A stretch of 54,359 nucleotides of DNA from Cyanobacteriota bacterium erpe_2018_sw_21hr_WHONDRS-SW48-000092_B_bin.40. GTDB lineage: Bacteria > Cyanobacteriota > Vampirovibrionia > Obscuribacterales > Obscuribacteraceae. This document shows positions 16,293-24,992 of the stretch, piece by piece. The notes under the pieces are model-generated. The model was not told the origin of the DNA and did not search any database. It was given only the letters and a program-made list of their open reading frames with translations. The stretch covers positions 1 to 54,359 of the forward strand of contig JAUPUU010000051.1 of NCBI GenBank assembly GCA_030917395.1, in the 5' to 3' direction. A program made the translations under genes and the position numbers. The first letter of the stretch is position 1, and every line of letters begins with the position of its first letter.

Positions 16293-17968
16293 AGATTTAC
16301 CAGGGTCTCCAAACTGTGAGAGAAGTTACCTTGGGCACTCAATAACGGTATTTTCACCTGCGCTTCTGGCGCCCCTTGATGAACTCTTTGCTGCCGCAAC
16401 CTGGTATAGGTGCCAGCAGGAAGATATTTTAGACGCGGCGGCCCCAATCTTCTTGTTGCTCTTTTGTCAGCATATTCAGGATTTTGCGACTGCAAAGATT
16501 GATCAAATGCCTGGAGAAAACTCTCAATCACGGCCTGAGGTAATTCGCGTTCAGTCTCGGCATAGCAAAGATAATATGGCGGCAGATCTAAGGCCACCTC
16601 AGCCGTAAAGTGTTTAAGCTCAAGCAAACCCAACTGATTAACAGCTTGCGCCAAGGCTGTCAAAACCTGCTCTTCAGTTAGCTTCTCACCAGTAACAGAA
16701 CTAACACCGCCACCTTTACGCACAAATTTTAAAACTGGTGCGGCCCCAAGAATGCTATCGACTTCCATCAAATCGTTGATGTTATAGCGGTAAAGACCGG
16801 CATTGGTGGTGAAATGAATGTAGTAGCGCCCACCAACTAGGAGCTGATCAGCAGTCAAGAAAATGGGGTTGCTAGAATCAATTTGATCTTCACTGACAAA
16901 CTCGAAGAAGTGAGAAGTGACAGCCAGTGGTCCAGCCGAGCCATTGCTAGAAATAGGCACTGTACCGCGACCTTCAGAGGCCATATAACCAAAATCACGC
17001 TGCGGCACGGGACCAAACAATTCAGGCAATTTCTCTAAATAGAATGACATAGGGCCGCCCTTCCAGAGCGACATAACATTTACTCGCGGCCAAACATGCT
17101 TTGGCAATAACGTACCGTGCTGTTTGAGCAGAGCGGCTAATTCTTTCGCCCGTCGGGTATCGGGTTTGAGATAACGATTGAATGCCAGACGTACATCATC
17201 GCCTAGCGGTTCAATATGATCGACAAGTTGATTGAGGGTACCTTTGGCAATATCTTCAATTAACTCATCGGCTCTCAGTTTCAACTGTTCAGCTAAAAGA
17301 ATGAAGCTGGAGGGATTGCAGCCCAACAGAGCGGTAACATCTCGAGCCACAGCAGCACGCAGCAGTAAATAGTATTTTGCATCAACATTTTTTACTTTGC
17401 ACAATTCGTAGGGCAGGGCAAAGTGGCGACGAATAATTGGGGGCTGACGTCGATTAAGTACACCAGATATGGCACCATAAGGAATACCAGCAGGAGTTCG
17501 ACCCTCTTCGTCGTTACTAGAAATAATCAATATTTTCCCGGCCGCCGCCTGGGGAAAATCGACAACTAAATGATAGTTATGCACCTGGAAGGCATGGGTA
17601 TAATCGCGCAGATGTCCCTCGGTAACAGGAATGAACTTAGGCGTGGCAGTAGTACCACTAGTGGTGGCAAACATAAAGGGTTCTTCGGCAGTGAGCTGAT
17701 TGCCTTCGCCATGGCGCAACTTCTCAATATACGGCTCTAAATCTTCATAGCGACTAGGCGGAACATATTTTTTAAAGTCGTCATAACTGTTGATACGATC
17801 AAAATGGTGGGCGCGACCAAAAGCAGTATTTTTATTCGCTTCCACTATGCTTTTGAGCTTCGCCAACTGGGTCTGCTGCGGCTCTTTAAGCCCGTTGTAA
17901 AAGCGCCTGATGTGGGTCAGGCGCCGCCAAGTTTGTCCAGCCAGAATGTCTAAGTTACCGAGTTGCAT
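16289..17968 (-). CDS. GH3-family acyl-adenylate-forming enzyme
   Basis: With the start chosen here the protein is 559 residues, as usual for GH3 enzymes. Key features are the ATP motif FATTSGTTATPKFIPV, a YMASEGRG segment matching the GH3 Y-x-x-S-E motif, and a downstream GLYRYNINDLMEV and FVRKGGG region. Plant GH3 proteins adenylate carboxylates such as indole-acetate and join them to amino acids; bacterial members are common but mostly uncharacterised. I chose the ATG at 17968 (MQLGNLDIL) over upstream in-frame starts because AAAGAGAG precedes it and the overlap with the upstream stop is then only 14 bp. Neighbours (enolase-superfamily enzyme, SDRs, hydrolase) suggest it activates the acyl intermediate of one pathway. 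Confidence 0.83.
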   Translation of the reverse strand: MQLGNLDILAGQTWRRLTHIRRFYNGLKEPQQTQLAKLKSIVEANKNTAFGRAHHFDRINSYDDFKKYVPPSRYEDLEPYIEKLRHGEGNQLTAEEPFMFATTSGTTATPKFIPVTEGHLRDYTHAFQVHNYHLVVDFPQAAAGKILIISSNDEEGRTPAGIPYGAISGVLNRRQPPIIRRHFALPYELCKVKNVDAKYYLLLRAAVARDVTALLGCNPSSFILLAEQLKLRADELIEDIAKGTLNQLVDHIEPLGDDVRLAFNRYLKPDTRRAKELAALLKQHGTLLPKHVWPRVNVMSLWKGGPMSFYLEKLPELFGPVPQRDFGYMASEGRGTVPISSNGSAGPLAVTSHFFEFVSEDQIDSSNPIFLTADQLLVGGRYYIHFTTNAGLYRYNINDLMEVDSILGAAPVLKFVRKGGGVSSVTGEKLTEEQVLTALAQAVNQLGLLELKHFTAEVALDLPPYYLCYAETERELPQAVIESFLQAFDQSLQSQNPEYADKRATRRLGPPRLKYLPAGTYTRLRQQRVHQGAPEAQVKIPLLSAQGNFSHSLETLVNL

Positions 17969-19178
17969 TAGACTCTCTTTTCTCGCTGACTGAGACATTG
18001 ACGGGGTTATCATTCTTGTAGTCATATAAATGTCGCGCCACAGCCCGCTCATTCACCGTCACCCCTAAGCCATAACTCGGCGTAACCTTCGCCATCGCCC
18101 CATAGGGAACAGTCATGCCTTCTTTGACCAGATCAGCCTTGAGGAGAAATAAATTCATCGCCCCCTCGACATTGGCAAAATGCGGGTAAGCTAAAGCAAA
18201 GTGTCTTTGAGCGGCAACCAGTATTCCTGACTCTCCAACTTGAGCGCCAAGATGACATTCGATCTTATTGGCATTAGCCAGCTCTACCATTTTCATGGCA
18301 CTGACCAGTCCACCCACTTTAGACAAGCGAATATTAAAAGCATTGCAGGCTTTGCGCTCTATTAGATCGCGTGCCTGAGCCAAAGTAGTAAGAGACTCAT
18401 CAACCATAATCGTCTCAGGCACAGTTGCTGTCAGGTCGGTTAAACCAGGCAAATCAGAAGCAATCAGAGGCTGCTCACAAGAAGCAACTCTATAAGGCCT
18501 CAGGGCAGCCAAACTCCATTTGGCTTGATCTACGGTCCAGGCACAGTTAGCATCGACTCGCAAAATCGCGTCTTCACCTAAAATCTCGCGAGCGAGTTTA
18601 ACTCGGGCCACATCTTCATTGAGAGAGCCGCCAACTTTGAGCTTTACAGTCTTAAAACCATACTTCTTATAGGCCTCTAGAATGAGCTTCAAGATAGCTT
18701 TCTTACCAAAGGGAATGACGCCACCGTACTGCATAGTCTCGGCTGGCTGCCACAGATCAGAAGGAGCAATCAAGCCAGGCAATTGACAAAACTTTAGTGC
18801 TTGAGCTTTAGCTAAGGCATCGAGACAAGCCAGCTCTAAGGCACAGAACGAGGCTCCAGCTGGCTTATGGTCAAGACCATTGGCCGCGAATATTTGCCCT
18901 AAACAGGCAAGCAATTCTTGAGCATTAGCAAAGAAATTGCCACTCAGTGCCGGTGCATAAGAATAGTTGATTGCAGCCAGCGCACTGGCCACCGTTTCAC
19001 CAGTGACATATTGCCGCGGAACAGATTCACCCCAGCCAATCACTTCACGTCCATCCTCTAGCACCACCTGCACTCTGACCAGAACATTGAGTGAATAGTT
19101 CCGACTAGCAAGGGCGTGTCCAAAAGAAAAACGAAAAGGCAGCCTAACAGCCTGCGACTTGATGGAGCGAATTAGCAT
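17955..19178 (-). CDS. Enolase-superfamily enzyme, muconate-lactonizing / dipeptide-epimerase-like
   Basis: The 407-residue protein carries the full MLE-subgroup active site: K179 and K181 in TVKLKVGG, metal ligands D209 (RVDAN), E235 (CEQPL) and D260 (VDESL), and K287 in RLSKVGG. The N-terminal capping domain (SFGHALASRNYSLNVLVRV, GWGESVPRQYVTGET) is typical of dipeptide epimerases and cycloisomerases. Reactions in this group begin with proton abstraction alpha to a carboxylate. L-Ala-D/L-Glu-type epimerase, cycloisomerase or o-succinylbenzoate synthase are all possible; specificity is not decidable here. It is cotranscribed with the alpha/beta hydrolase upstream and GH3 downstream. Confidence 0.85.
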   Translation of the reverse strand: MLIRSIKSQAVRLPFRFSFGHALASRNYSLNVLVRVQVVLEDGREVIGWGESVPRQYVTGETVASALAAINYSYAPALSGNFFANAQELLACLGQIFAANGLDHKPAGASFCALELACLDALAKAQALKFCQLPGLIAPSDLWQPAETMQYGGVIPFGKKAILKLILEAYKKYGFKTVKLKVGGSLNEDVARVKLAREILGEDAILRVDANCAWTVDQAKWSLAALRPYRVASCEQPLIASDLPGLTDLTATVPETIMVDESLTTLAQARDLIERKACNAFNIRLSKVGGLVSAMKMVELANANKIECHLGAQVGESGILVAAQRHFALAYPHFANVEGAMNLFLLKADLVKEGMTVPYGAMAKVTPSYGLGVTVNERAVARHLYDYKNDNPVNVSVSEKRESNATR

Positions 19179-19206
19179 ATTGGTAATGGTTCCAAATTTT
19201 TCAAAA

Positions 19207-20142
19207 CTAGGTCACAACCGGGCACTGAGCTAATATCCACTCGCTAAGCACATGGGCATATTCTTTGAACCATGTCGAATCAAAGTCAAGGGTGTGAGAT
19301 GCGTCCGGAAAAATACGTAAATCTTTAGTCGTAGACTTGGCTTTGGCATACCAGCCCTGAAGTTTGTCTACGTCAACAATCATGTCAGAGCCAGCTTGCA
19401 AGACCAGCAGCGGCATTTCGATCGAAGGGGAAGCTTTTTCTGCCAACTTACCCAACTTAAAACTTTCAACAAAGAAGCTTGCAGTGGCCTCAGTTAAGCG
19501 CAGGTTATCTCGCTTGAGATAACCTTGAAAGGTTGGATTATTAGTGAGCATCTCAATTTCAAGCGGAATAGGCCATTTGCGGTTGCGACCAGAATCGACA
19601 AACGACGAGTAAGCAATCTGAAATTTAGTGCCCATGCCATAATCGATTTTAGTGTAAATTCCTGGGCTACATAGAACCAAACCGGCAATCGGCAAATTCA
19701 ATTCTTGCCCGGAAGTAGGCTTGTAGTCACTTTGACAAATAAGAGATGCGGCCTTAGCCCCCCAACAATTTCCTAGGACAATCAGGGAATGGCCGAGATG
19801 ATCAAAACTTACTTTGCGCAAGAAAACTTCAATGTCAGCAAGATAAGTCTTATAGCTCGATAAGTTGCCACGATCTCGCGGATTCAAACCAGAGCCTCGG
19901 CGGTCTGGCGCATAAACTGTCATGCCAAGGTGATTAAGCACCGATGCTGTGTTTTCGAACCACTGACTGTGGCCTTCTATACCATGCAGATAAACTATTA
20001 CAGGAAAACCGACTTTTCCCTTCCAGGTGCGACAAGCTAACTGTAAATCGTCTGAAGTACGGTGCCACTCAATAGTTGGCGCAGTTTGAACAACACCAGC
20101 GATTGGAGGTAACGGGGAAGAGCTAGAGTTTAAATCTTTCAA
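19207..20142 (-). CDS. Alpha/beta hydrolase with Cys in the nucleophile elbow
   Basis: The 311-residue hydrolase resembles the serine aminopeptidase S33 / monoacylglycerol lipase group: an oxyanion strand VIVYLHGIEGHS, APDRRGSG, and a nucleophile elbow GNCWG with C126 where Ser is usual. The acid is D253 or D257 (AGSDMIVD) and the base is H283 (DASHTLD). A Cys nucleophile occurs in dienelactone hydrolases and PHA synthases and often shifts chemistry toward thioester or lactone substrates. It is the first gene of the minus-strand operon that continues with the enolase-superfamily enzyme 28 bp downstream. It acts presumably in the cytoplasm, since no signal peptide is seen. Confidence 0.82.
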   Translation of the reverse strand: MKDLNSSSSPLPPIAGVVQTAPTIEWHRTSDDLQLACRTWKGKVGFPVIVYLHGIEGHSQWFENTASVLNHLGMTVYAPDRRGSGLNPRDRGNLSSYKTYLADIEVFLRKVSFDHLGHSLIVLGNCWGAKAASLICQSDYKPTSGQELNLPIAGLVLCSPGIYTKIDYGMGTKFQIAYSSFVDSGRNRKWPIPLEIEMLTNNPTFQGYLKRDNLRLTEATASFFVESFKLGKLAEKASPSIEMPLLVLQAGSDMIVDVDKLQGWYAKAKSTTKDLRIFPDASHTLDFDSTWFKEYAHVLSEWILAQCPVVT

Positions 20143-20225
20143 TCGTCAGTCAAATGCCTAGTCTAAAGAAGTTGCGGAGCATGAAAAGTTTAACATCCCT
20201 GCCAACCTGGTTCTACTGCCAGGGC

Positions 20226-20254
20226 TTGTTGTAGTAAAGTCTTGGCAGGATAAA
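20226..20254 (+). promoter_or_regulatory. Possible promoter of the 20317 operon
   Basis: TTGTTG at 20226-20231 is followed, 17 bases on, by GATAAA at 20249-20254. It lies ~60 bases before the start of the haem-oxygenase-like gene in the divergent gap. The match is moderate only. Confidence 0.3.
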
Positions 20255-20316
20255 TGCTCTCAAATTGCCAGCGAAAGTAACCAAGAGCCTTAGAAGTACT
20301 GAAGAAGTAATTTTAA

Positions 20317-21096
20317 ATGCAACCATGGAGTAGAGCATTGCACGAGGGCTCAGAGGCCATCTCTTCAAAAAGGAGAAGGCGAGCTGACAGTCATTGGCTG
20401 ACTGAATTCATGGTTCGACTGGATGCCGGTCTGATTCAGAGCAGTTGGTTGCAGCAAGTTAAGCTCAATCAGATTGAGGGCAGTCAGGCGATTTGTCAAG
20501 AGCTTTGGCCCTTCATTAGAGAACTGCCACTCAACATTGTTAGTGTCAAAAATAAGCTGCCAGAAGGCTTTGAATCAGCGACAAAGCTGCTCAATCAGTT
20601 AGCAGACGACGAACGACATTTCCAGAATCTATATCTAAAGCAGTGCCAATTAGCTGGTCTCGACCCCGAGCGCCTACAAAATTCTTTAGAAATACCTTAT
20701 TCAGCGGAACGTTTGATCAAGTCGATGCGTCATCACTGCCAGAATGCCTCGGTGGTCGATGGTGTACAGGCGGTCATAGCAGCTGAGTTGGCAGCGACGC
20801 AGTTTGCGCGAGTGGTACTGCCCATATTAGAAAACTATTTCGCCCACGACCAAGCCACTTACGGCCAAGATAGCATCGACGAGGGCCTAAGCTGGTTGAG
20901 ACTTCATGCCAAAACCAACACCCGACACGCCCTCTGGATGAGACGAATGTTAGACGATCTAGAGTCATTAGAGCAAAAACCTACTGCTCTCACCTCTAAA
21001 AATCTTCCCCCTACTGTAGACGATATATTGACTGCAGTATTTCAACTCTGGCGCTCCCTGGAAACATCCGAAATCGGACATTGTGGTAATCAATAA
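20317..21096 (+). CDS. Predicted haem-oxygenase-like-fold protein (TenA/HDO-type)
   Basis: The 259-residue all-helical protein has spaced acidic and His residues that resemble the haem-oxygenase-like di-metal oxidase/TenA fold: DDERHFQNLY (E99, H101), AAELAATQFAR (E157) and LRLHAKTNTRHALWM (H197, H204). Proteins of this fold bind haem, thiamine precursors or a di-iron centre; which applies cannot be told. The length (~260) fits the family. The next gene begins at the base after this stop codon, so it heads an operon with LolA-like and methyltransferase-like genes. Assignment is by motif spacing and remains tentative. Confidence 0.55.
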   Translation: MQPWSRALHEGSEAISSKRRRRADSHWLTEFMVRLDAGLIQSSWLQQVKLNQIEGSQAICQELWPFIRELPLNIVSVKNKLPEGFESATKLLNQLADDERHFQNLYLKQCQLAGLDPERLQNSLEIPYSAERLIKSMRHHCQNASVVDGVQAVIAAELAATQFARVVLPILENYFAHDQATYGQDSIDEGLSWLRLHAKTNTRHALWMRRMLDDLESLEQKPTALTSKNLPPTVDDILTAVFQLWRSLETSEIGHCGNQ

Positions 21097-21927
21097 ATGA
21101 CTAAGTACAGAAGCAAAAAAATTCAATCTCTCGCCGCGGCAGCCTTAGCGCTGAACCTTTCTCTAAACCTTACAACAAGCTCAATGGCAGCGCCGGCTAG
21201 CAGTCTTGATACTACTGGCAGTATCAAGATTGCCAGCAAACATAAATCGAGCAAAGCTTCAACAACGACTGCAGCTCCGCCAAAAGCCGACAACTCTGAC
21301 TACGTTAACGCTGCACCGTTCATTGAACGCATGCTCAAAGCAGCTGACAGCTACAAAGATTATGTCTTTGAGTACGAAATGACCAACTACAAAGGCAAAA
21401 AACTGATTGAAAAAGGCAAATTCTATTTCAAGAAGCCCCGAATGATGCGCCTCGAAGAAGTAGGAAGCTTCCGCAAAGGATCGATAGCGGTGATGGGAAG
21501 TGGTGGCAAAATCAAAGCTAAACCAGGCGGCGCTCTTAGTTTCATGACCGTAGATTTAGCCCCTTCGTCTGACTACCTGCGCTCAGCTAACGGCTATCCC
21601 ATGGTCGATTCAGATCTGAGCTCATTGGCTCAAGCATTGAAAACATTTATAGAAAAGGATTCTTGCGTAGCCCGTGTCACCGAGAATACGGTGCAATCAA
21701 GCAGCAATGCACCGTCATTGGTATATATGCTGGAGGTATATCACGGCTCCAATTTTGAAGGTGAAATCTACAAAAGAGTGGCCATTGATCCGAAAAGTAT
21801 GCTGCCAGTTGAATGGTGGGACTATATTGACGGTAAACTAAGTTCGCACTCTATCTGGAACAATTTCAAAGGAAACGTTGGCCTCGCCGACGATGTATTT
21901 ACAATCAAGGGAGCAAAAACGATATGA
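21097..21927 (+). CDS. Periplasmic LolA-like / DUF1571-type protein
   Basis: The 276-residue protein begins with a signal peptide (basic KSKKIQ then LAAAALALNLSLNL, cleavage near SSMAAPA). A Ser/Thr/Lys-rich linker follows, then from ~residue 70 a beta-rich domain: YKDYVFEYEMTNYKGKKLIEKGKFYFKKPRMMRLEE, which has the LolA/DUF1571 pattern of successive strands ending in F-x-K-P-x-x-x-R. LolA-like folds carry lipids or lipoproteins across the periplasm. The last strands (VAIDPKSMLPVEWWDYIDG) also fit. It abuts the upstream gene and overlaps the next by ATGA, pointing to a shared envelope-lipid function. Confidence 0.7.
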   Translation: MTKYRSKKIQSLAAAALALNLSLNLTTSSMAAPASSLDTTGSIKIASKHKSSKASTTTAAPPKADNSDYVNAAPFIERMLKAADSYKDYVFEYEMTNYKGKKLIEKGKFYFKKPRMMRLEEVGSFRKGSIAVMGSGGKIKAKPGGALSFMTVDLAPSSDYLRSANGYPMVDSDLSSLAQALKTFIEKDSCVARVTENTVQSSSNAPSLVYMLEVYHGSNFEGEIYKRVAIDPKSMLPVEWWDYIDGKLSSHSIWNNFKGNVGLADDVFTIKGAKTI

Positions 21928-22577
21928 CCTTCAACCTGCCGACGATGACCGTACTTGGTCTTCTAGCAATTGGCTGTGCGCTCTCTTTCCCTGTTCTATA
22001 CAAAGGCTTTTCCCGTAGGGGCAAAGGCGTTGTATATGAATCAAACTTTCTGATTCAACGGGCTCCTCAACTGCTTTCTGGTGTCAATGTCGCCCTAATT
22101 GTTCTCAGCTTTGGCGTCTTCAACGGTGTCATCACCGGTCTGCCTGGCCTCTCCCCAATACTTTCCCTAACTCAGACTGAGCCTAGTGGAGCGCTGCAGA
22201 TTATCTCATGGCTTGGTGTCTTAGAAATGCTGACTGGGTTTGTATTCATGATTGGAGGCTGGTATTCGCTCGGCGAAGCCTTCTCCACTGATGCGGAACT
22301 ACTGGAAGGACAGGAAGTAAAAGATTCAGGACTGCTCGGTTTTGTTATGCACCCAGCCTATTCAGGCATAATCCAATCACTAGTTGGTGCTTCAATTGCT
22401 GGCCTCTCCCCCCTCAGTCTTGCTTTTGCATTATTTGTGGTGGCACCGCTATGGTTACGCCGAGCAAAGTATGAAGAAGAGCTATTGGTCAAAACCTTTG
22501 GCGACAAGTACAAAGACTATGCAGCCAAGCTTAAGTGGCGCCGTCTGGTACCTAAATTCTTCCCCATAGGCGTGTAA
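21924..22577 (+). CDS. Isoprenylcysteine/phospholipid methyltransferase-like membrane protein
   Basis: The 217-residue protein has five to six hydrophobic helices. The C-terminal half shows the ICMT/PEMT pattern: GFVMHPAYSGI (H-P-x-Y), then RRAKYEEELLVKTFGDKYKDYAAK, matching E-E-x-x-L-x-x-x-F-G-x-x-Y-x-x-Y, and a terminal R-R-L-V-P-K. Family members methylate lipids or prenylated substrates with S-adenosylmethionine, using these residues to hold the cofactor at the membrane. The ATG overlaps the LolA-like gene stop. NnrU-type proteins are a structural alternative. Substrate unknown. Confidence 0.72.
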   Translation: MTFNLPTMTVLGLLAIGCALSFPVLYKGFSRRGKGVVYESNFLIQRAPQLLSGVNVALIVLSFGVFNGVITGLPGLSPILSLTQTEPSGALQIISWLGVLEMLTGFVFMIGGWYSLGEAFSTDAELLEGQEVKDSGLLGFVMHPAYSGIIQSLVGASIAGLSPLSLAFALFVVAPLWLRRAKYEEELLVKTFGDKYKDYAAKLKWRRLVPKFFPIGV

Positions 22578-22586
22578 AAGATCTAA

Positions 22587-22615
22587 TTGGCTGGCGCAGT
22601 CGGCAGTGCTATACT
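22587..22615 (+). promoter_or_regulatory. Promoter of the SRPBCC gene (TTGGCT-17-TATACT, extended -10)
   Basis: A -35 TTGGCT at 22587-22592 and a -10 TATACT at 22610-22615 are separated by 17 bases, with TG at 22607-22608 forming an extended -10 (TGCTATACT). The gene starts at 22657, 42 bases downstream. Confidence 0.55.
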
Positions 22616-22656
22616 CTTTGCAACTACCATTATAAAGTGACACTTAAAAAGCTATC

Positions 22657-23277
22657 GTGAGCAGCAAGAAAATCTCAAAATTCGCTCTGGCATTAGCCTG
22701 CGGCAGTCTACTGGCTCTGCCACAATCGAGCATGGCTAGCCCTGCCGCTAAGAACAAAATAGAGCTAAAGAACACAGTAGAGCAAAAGAACCAAGAGCTC
22801 AAAGAAAAACCCGAGCTAATCAAGGCTTCAATCCATATTGAAGCGCCCAGAGAAGTTGTCTGGCAGGCCGTTCATGACGAAAGAAAACATGATCCTGACC
22901 TAGCCTATAGCAAAGTGATAGTGCCGGGCGAGCATGAGTATGTGCTGGAACAAAAAATGGTGCTTATACCAGTTTTTGGTTCAGCAGTATGCGAAATGCA
23001 AAACAAAGAAGTGCCTTTAGAGCGAATTGACTACAAGCTAATCAAATCAGATCGCTTTAAACACATGCAGGGCAGCTGGGTTTTAACACCAAGCAGTGAC
23101 GGCAAGGCCACCACCCTTGAACTATCAACCAGTCTTGATCTTGGTATGCCAGTGCCCAAATCAGTCATCAACGGCTTTACCGCAAAAAAACTACAACGCC
23201 GCTTAAAGCACGTCAGAGAAAGTGCTGAGACCTTAAATATCAAGCTAGCAGAATCAAAGAAATCAACTGCGCACTAG
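22657..23277 (+). CDS. Secreted SRPBCC/START-like (polyketide cyclase-fold) protein
   Basis: This 206-residue protein begins at GTG with a signal peptide (KKISKFALALACGSLLALP, cleavage near SSMASPA). After a Lys/Glu-rich spacer comes an SRPBCC-like domain: KASIHIEAPREVVWQAVHDERK, the standard first strand and helix, then a middle region with WVLTPSSDGKATTLELSTSLD and a C-terminal helix. These domains bind hydrophobic ligands in a deep cavity. The secreted location suggests lipid or isoprenoid binding in the periplasm. Its stop is 2 bp from the stop of the convergent Ppx gene. Confidence 0.72.
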   Translation: MSSKKISKFALALACGSLLALPQSSMASPAAKNKIELKNTVEQKNQELKEKPELIKASIHIEAPREVVWQAVHDERKHDPDLAYSKVIVPGEHEYVLEQKMVLIPVFGSAVCEMQNKEVPLERIDYKLIKSDRFKHMQGSWVLTPSSDGKATTLELSTSLDLGMPVPKSVINGFTAKKLQRRLKHVRESAETLNIKLAESKKSTAH

Positions 23278-23279
23278 CA

Positions 23280-24986
23280 TTACTCAGACTGAGCCAGCGC
23301 CACTCCAGCGTCAACTAGAACTTCTAGCTTGGTCTGAAAATGATTCTCAAAGAACGATCTCTTTTCATTTAAAGCCCAAATTTCTGACTGACAGTGACTA
23401 TTCTCATGGAGATTGAGGAAGAGGCTAAGGTTGCCACTTTGCCCGTCTTTACTAGAGGCGCTCACTATCACGCGCAGATCTTTCACTACTTGCTTATGGC
23501 TGCGGTCTAAGGCTTCAGCGATGCGAAGAAAAGAAGCGAGATCGTAGACAATTTTTCGACCTTCTAAATCATGGCTATACCAAGCTTCATGAGTTACTTT
23601 CGGCTCTGAACCGCGATGGTAACGGGCAATACTAGCAATCAAGGCTACTTCTTCTTCAGAATGGCCCAAGAGCCCAGCGTTCTTTATCAGGTAGTAAGAA
23701 TGCTTGTGGTGACCATTGCGACCAATGAACATGCCCACATCATGCAACATTGCCGCAGACCACAACAGGTGACCAATATCTTCAGGATAATTGTGGAGAA
23801 TGCCCCGGGTCTGAGTGAAAAGGAGCTGTGACAGATAAGCAACCTGCTGAGCATGCTCCAGCGTTCCCTGGTATTTCTCAAGCAAATTATGCACACTCTT
23901 TGAGCGTGGATCGCGGTGCACTGTCAGTCCAGCTTCAAGCCAGCCGGTCTGCAAGAAACGATCGACTACAACGCCTTCTCTCAGTGCTGCAGTACAAACT
24001 GAAACTTCTTTGATACCAAGAGAAATCATTGATTCAAGTAGCACAATAGAACCAGCCAGCACAGTCTCGTTGCGGTCGCTGCTAACGCCTTTAGGCTTCT
24101 CGCCTCTCAAAGCGGCAGTCTCAAGATAAGCCACAAGCTCTTTCAAGCGGTCAATGGCAATAGTCCAGCCGTTTAACTCAGCATGGGGGCTACCACAAGT
24201 GACTCTATCTAATTTAGCCAAAGCCTGAATCGTGCCAGAGGTACCAATCAAGGTCTCGAATCCACCACTATTGGCAATACCGTTGGCCGAGGGACGGAGC
24301 ACACCGCGAACCTCATCATGTAATTCGCGAATATATTCACGAGTGACCACACCACGCTTAAAGAAGCGCTGTGAAAGTCTTGCAGCACCAAGCTTATACG
24401 ACTCGGCAAAATAAATTTGACCGCGATCGCCGACAATCAGTTCAGTGCTACCACCACCAATATCCACTATGCAGAAGCGGCCCTTTAATTTAGAGCGAAC
24501 AGAACTAAGGCTCGAAAGAACACCTAAATAAATCAGCCTGGCTTCTTCTTTGCCAGAGACCATACGAGCATCAATCTTCAGCTCTTGACGTATGCGTCGC
24601 AAACACTCTTCGCCATTCTTTGACTCACGCACAGCCGATGTAGCAACAGCCACAATAGTACTAGCACCACGCTCTTTTGCTTTTTTGCTCATATCCCGCA
24701 GAATACGAGCGGCAGCCCTCATTGCCGGCTCATCAATGTAGTGAGCAGTTAAGGAGCGACGAAAGAAAGGCACAGCTTCTTTTACTTTGGCCAAAACTTC
24801 AAAATGGTCTTTATCTGGGCTGGCCTGACAAACAATCATATGGAAAGAATTGGTTCCCATATCAATCACAGCAATAACGGGGCCGCCCTTAACCGTTACC
24901 CAAGAATTCTTGCGTTCAACTTGCCGTTCCAAGTTAGAAGCTTCGCGCCCGGCGTCGGTTTTTGAAGAGTTTTGCTGCCCAGTCAT
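23280..24986 (-). CDS. Exopolyphosphatase / GppA phosphatase with C-terminal HD domain
   Basis: The 568-residue protein has an actin-like ASKHA fold in residues ~30-340 with VIAVIDMGTNSFHMIV (phosphate 1 motif), VAVATSAVRESKNG and RFCIVDIGGGSTELIVG. The C-terminal ~200 residues form an HD domain containing AAMLHDVGMFIGRNGHHKHSYYLI. Ppx/GppA enzymes hydrolyse polyphosphate and/or pppGpp; the full domain layout is the long form. Ppx and GppA cannot be separated by sequence alone. The -10-like TATAAC ends only 6 bases before the ATG, and no ribosome binding site is visible, so the mRNA may be leaderless. Confidence 0.88.
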   Translation of the reverse strand: MTGQQNSSKTDAGREASNLERQVERKNSWVTVKGGPVIAVIDMGTNSFHMIVCQASPDKDHFEVLAKVKEAVPFFRRSLTAHYIDEPAMRAAARILRDMSKKAKERGASTIVAVATSAVRESKNGEECLRRIRQELKIDARMVSGKEEARLIYLGVLSSLSSVRSKLKGRFCIVDIGGGSTELIVGDRGQIYFAESYKLGAARLSQRFFKRGVVTREYIRELHDEVRGVLRPSANGIANSGGFETLIGTSGTIQALAKLDRVTCGSPHAELNGWTIAIDRLKELVAYLETAALRGEKPKGVSSDRNETVLAGSIVLLESMISLGIKEVSVCTAALREGVVVDRFLQTGWLEAGLTVHRDPRSKSVHNLLEKYQGTLEHAQQVAYLSQLLFTQTRGILHNYPEDIGHLLWSAAMLHDVGMFIGRNGHHKHSYYLIKNAGLLGHSEEEVALIASIARYHRGSEPKVTHEAWYSHDLEGRKIVYDLASFLRIAEALDRSHKQVVKDLRVIVSASSKDGQSGNLSLFLNLHENSHCQSEIWALNEKRSFFENHFQTKLEVLVDAGVALAQSE

Positions 24987-24992
24987 AGTTTA

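Noticed and set aside
17969-18052. Longer N-terminus for the GH3-like protein
   Set aside because: It would overlap the upstream gene by ~98 bases and add non-family residues.
17955-20142. MenC-MenE-MenH menaquinone genes
   Set aside because: The adenylating enzyme is GH3, the hydrolase has Cys and the enolase-superfamily enzyme fits several specificities; no other men genes are seen.
20143-20316. Riboswitch or small RNA in the divergent gap
   Set aside because: Only a short CCTGG...CCAGG inverted repeat is visible, with no recognisable aptamer pattern.
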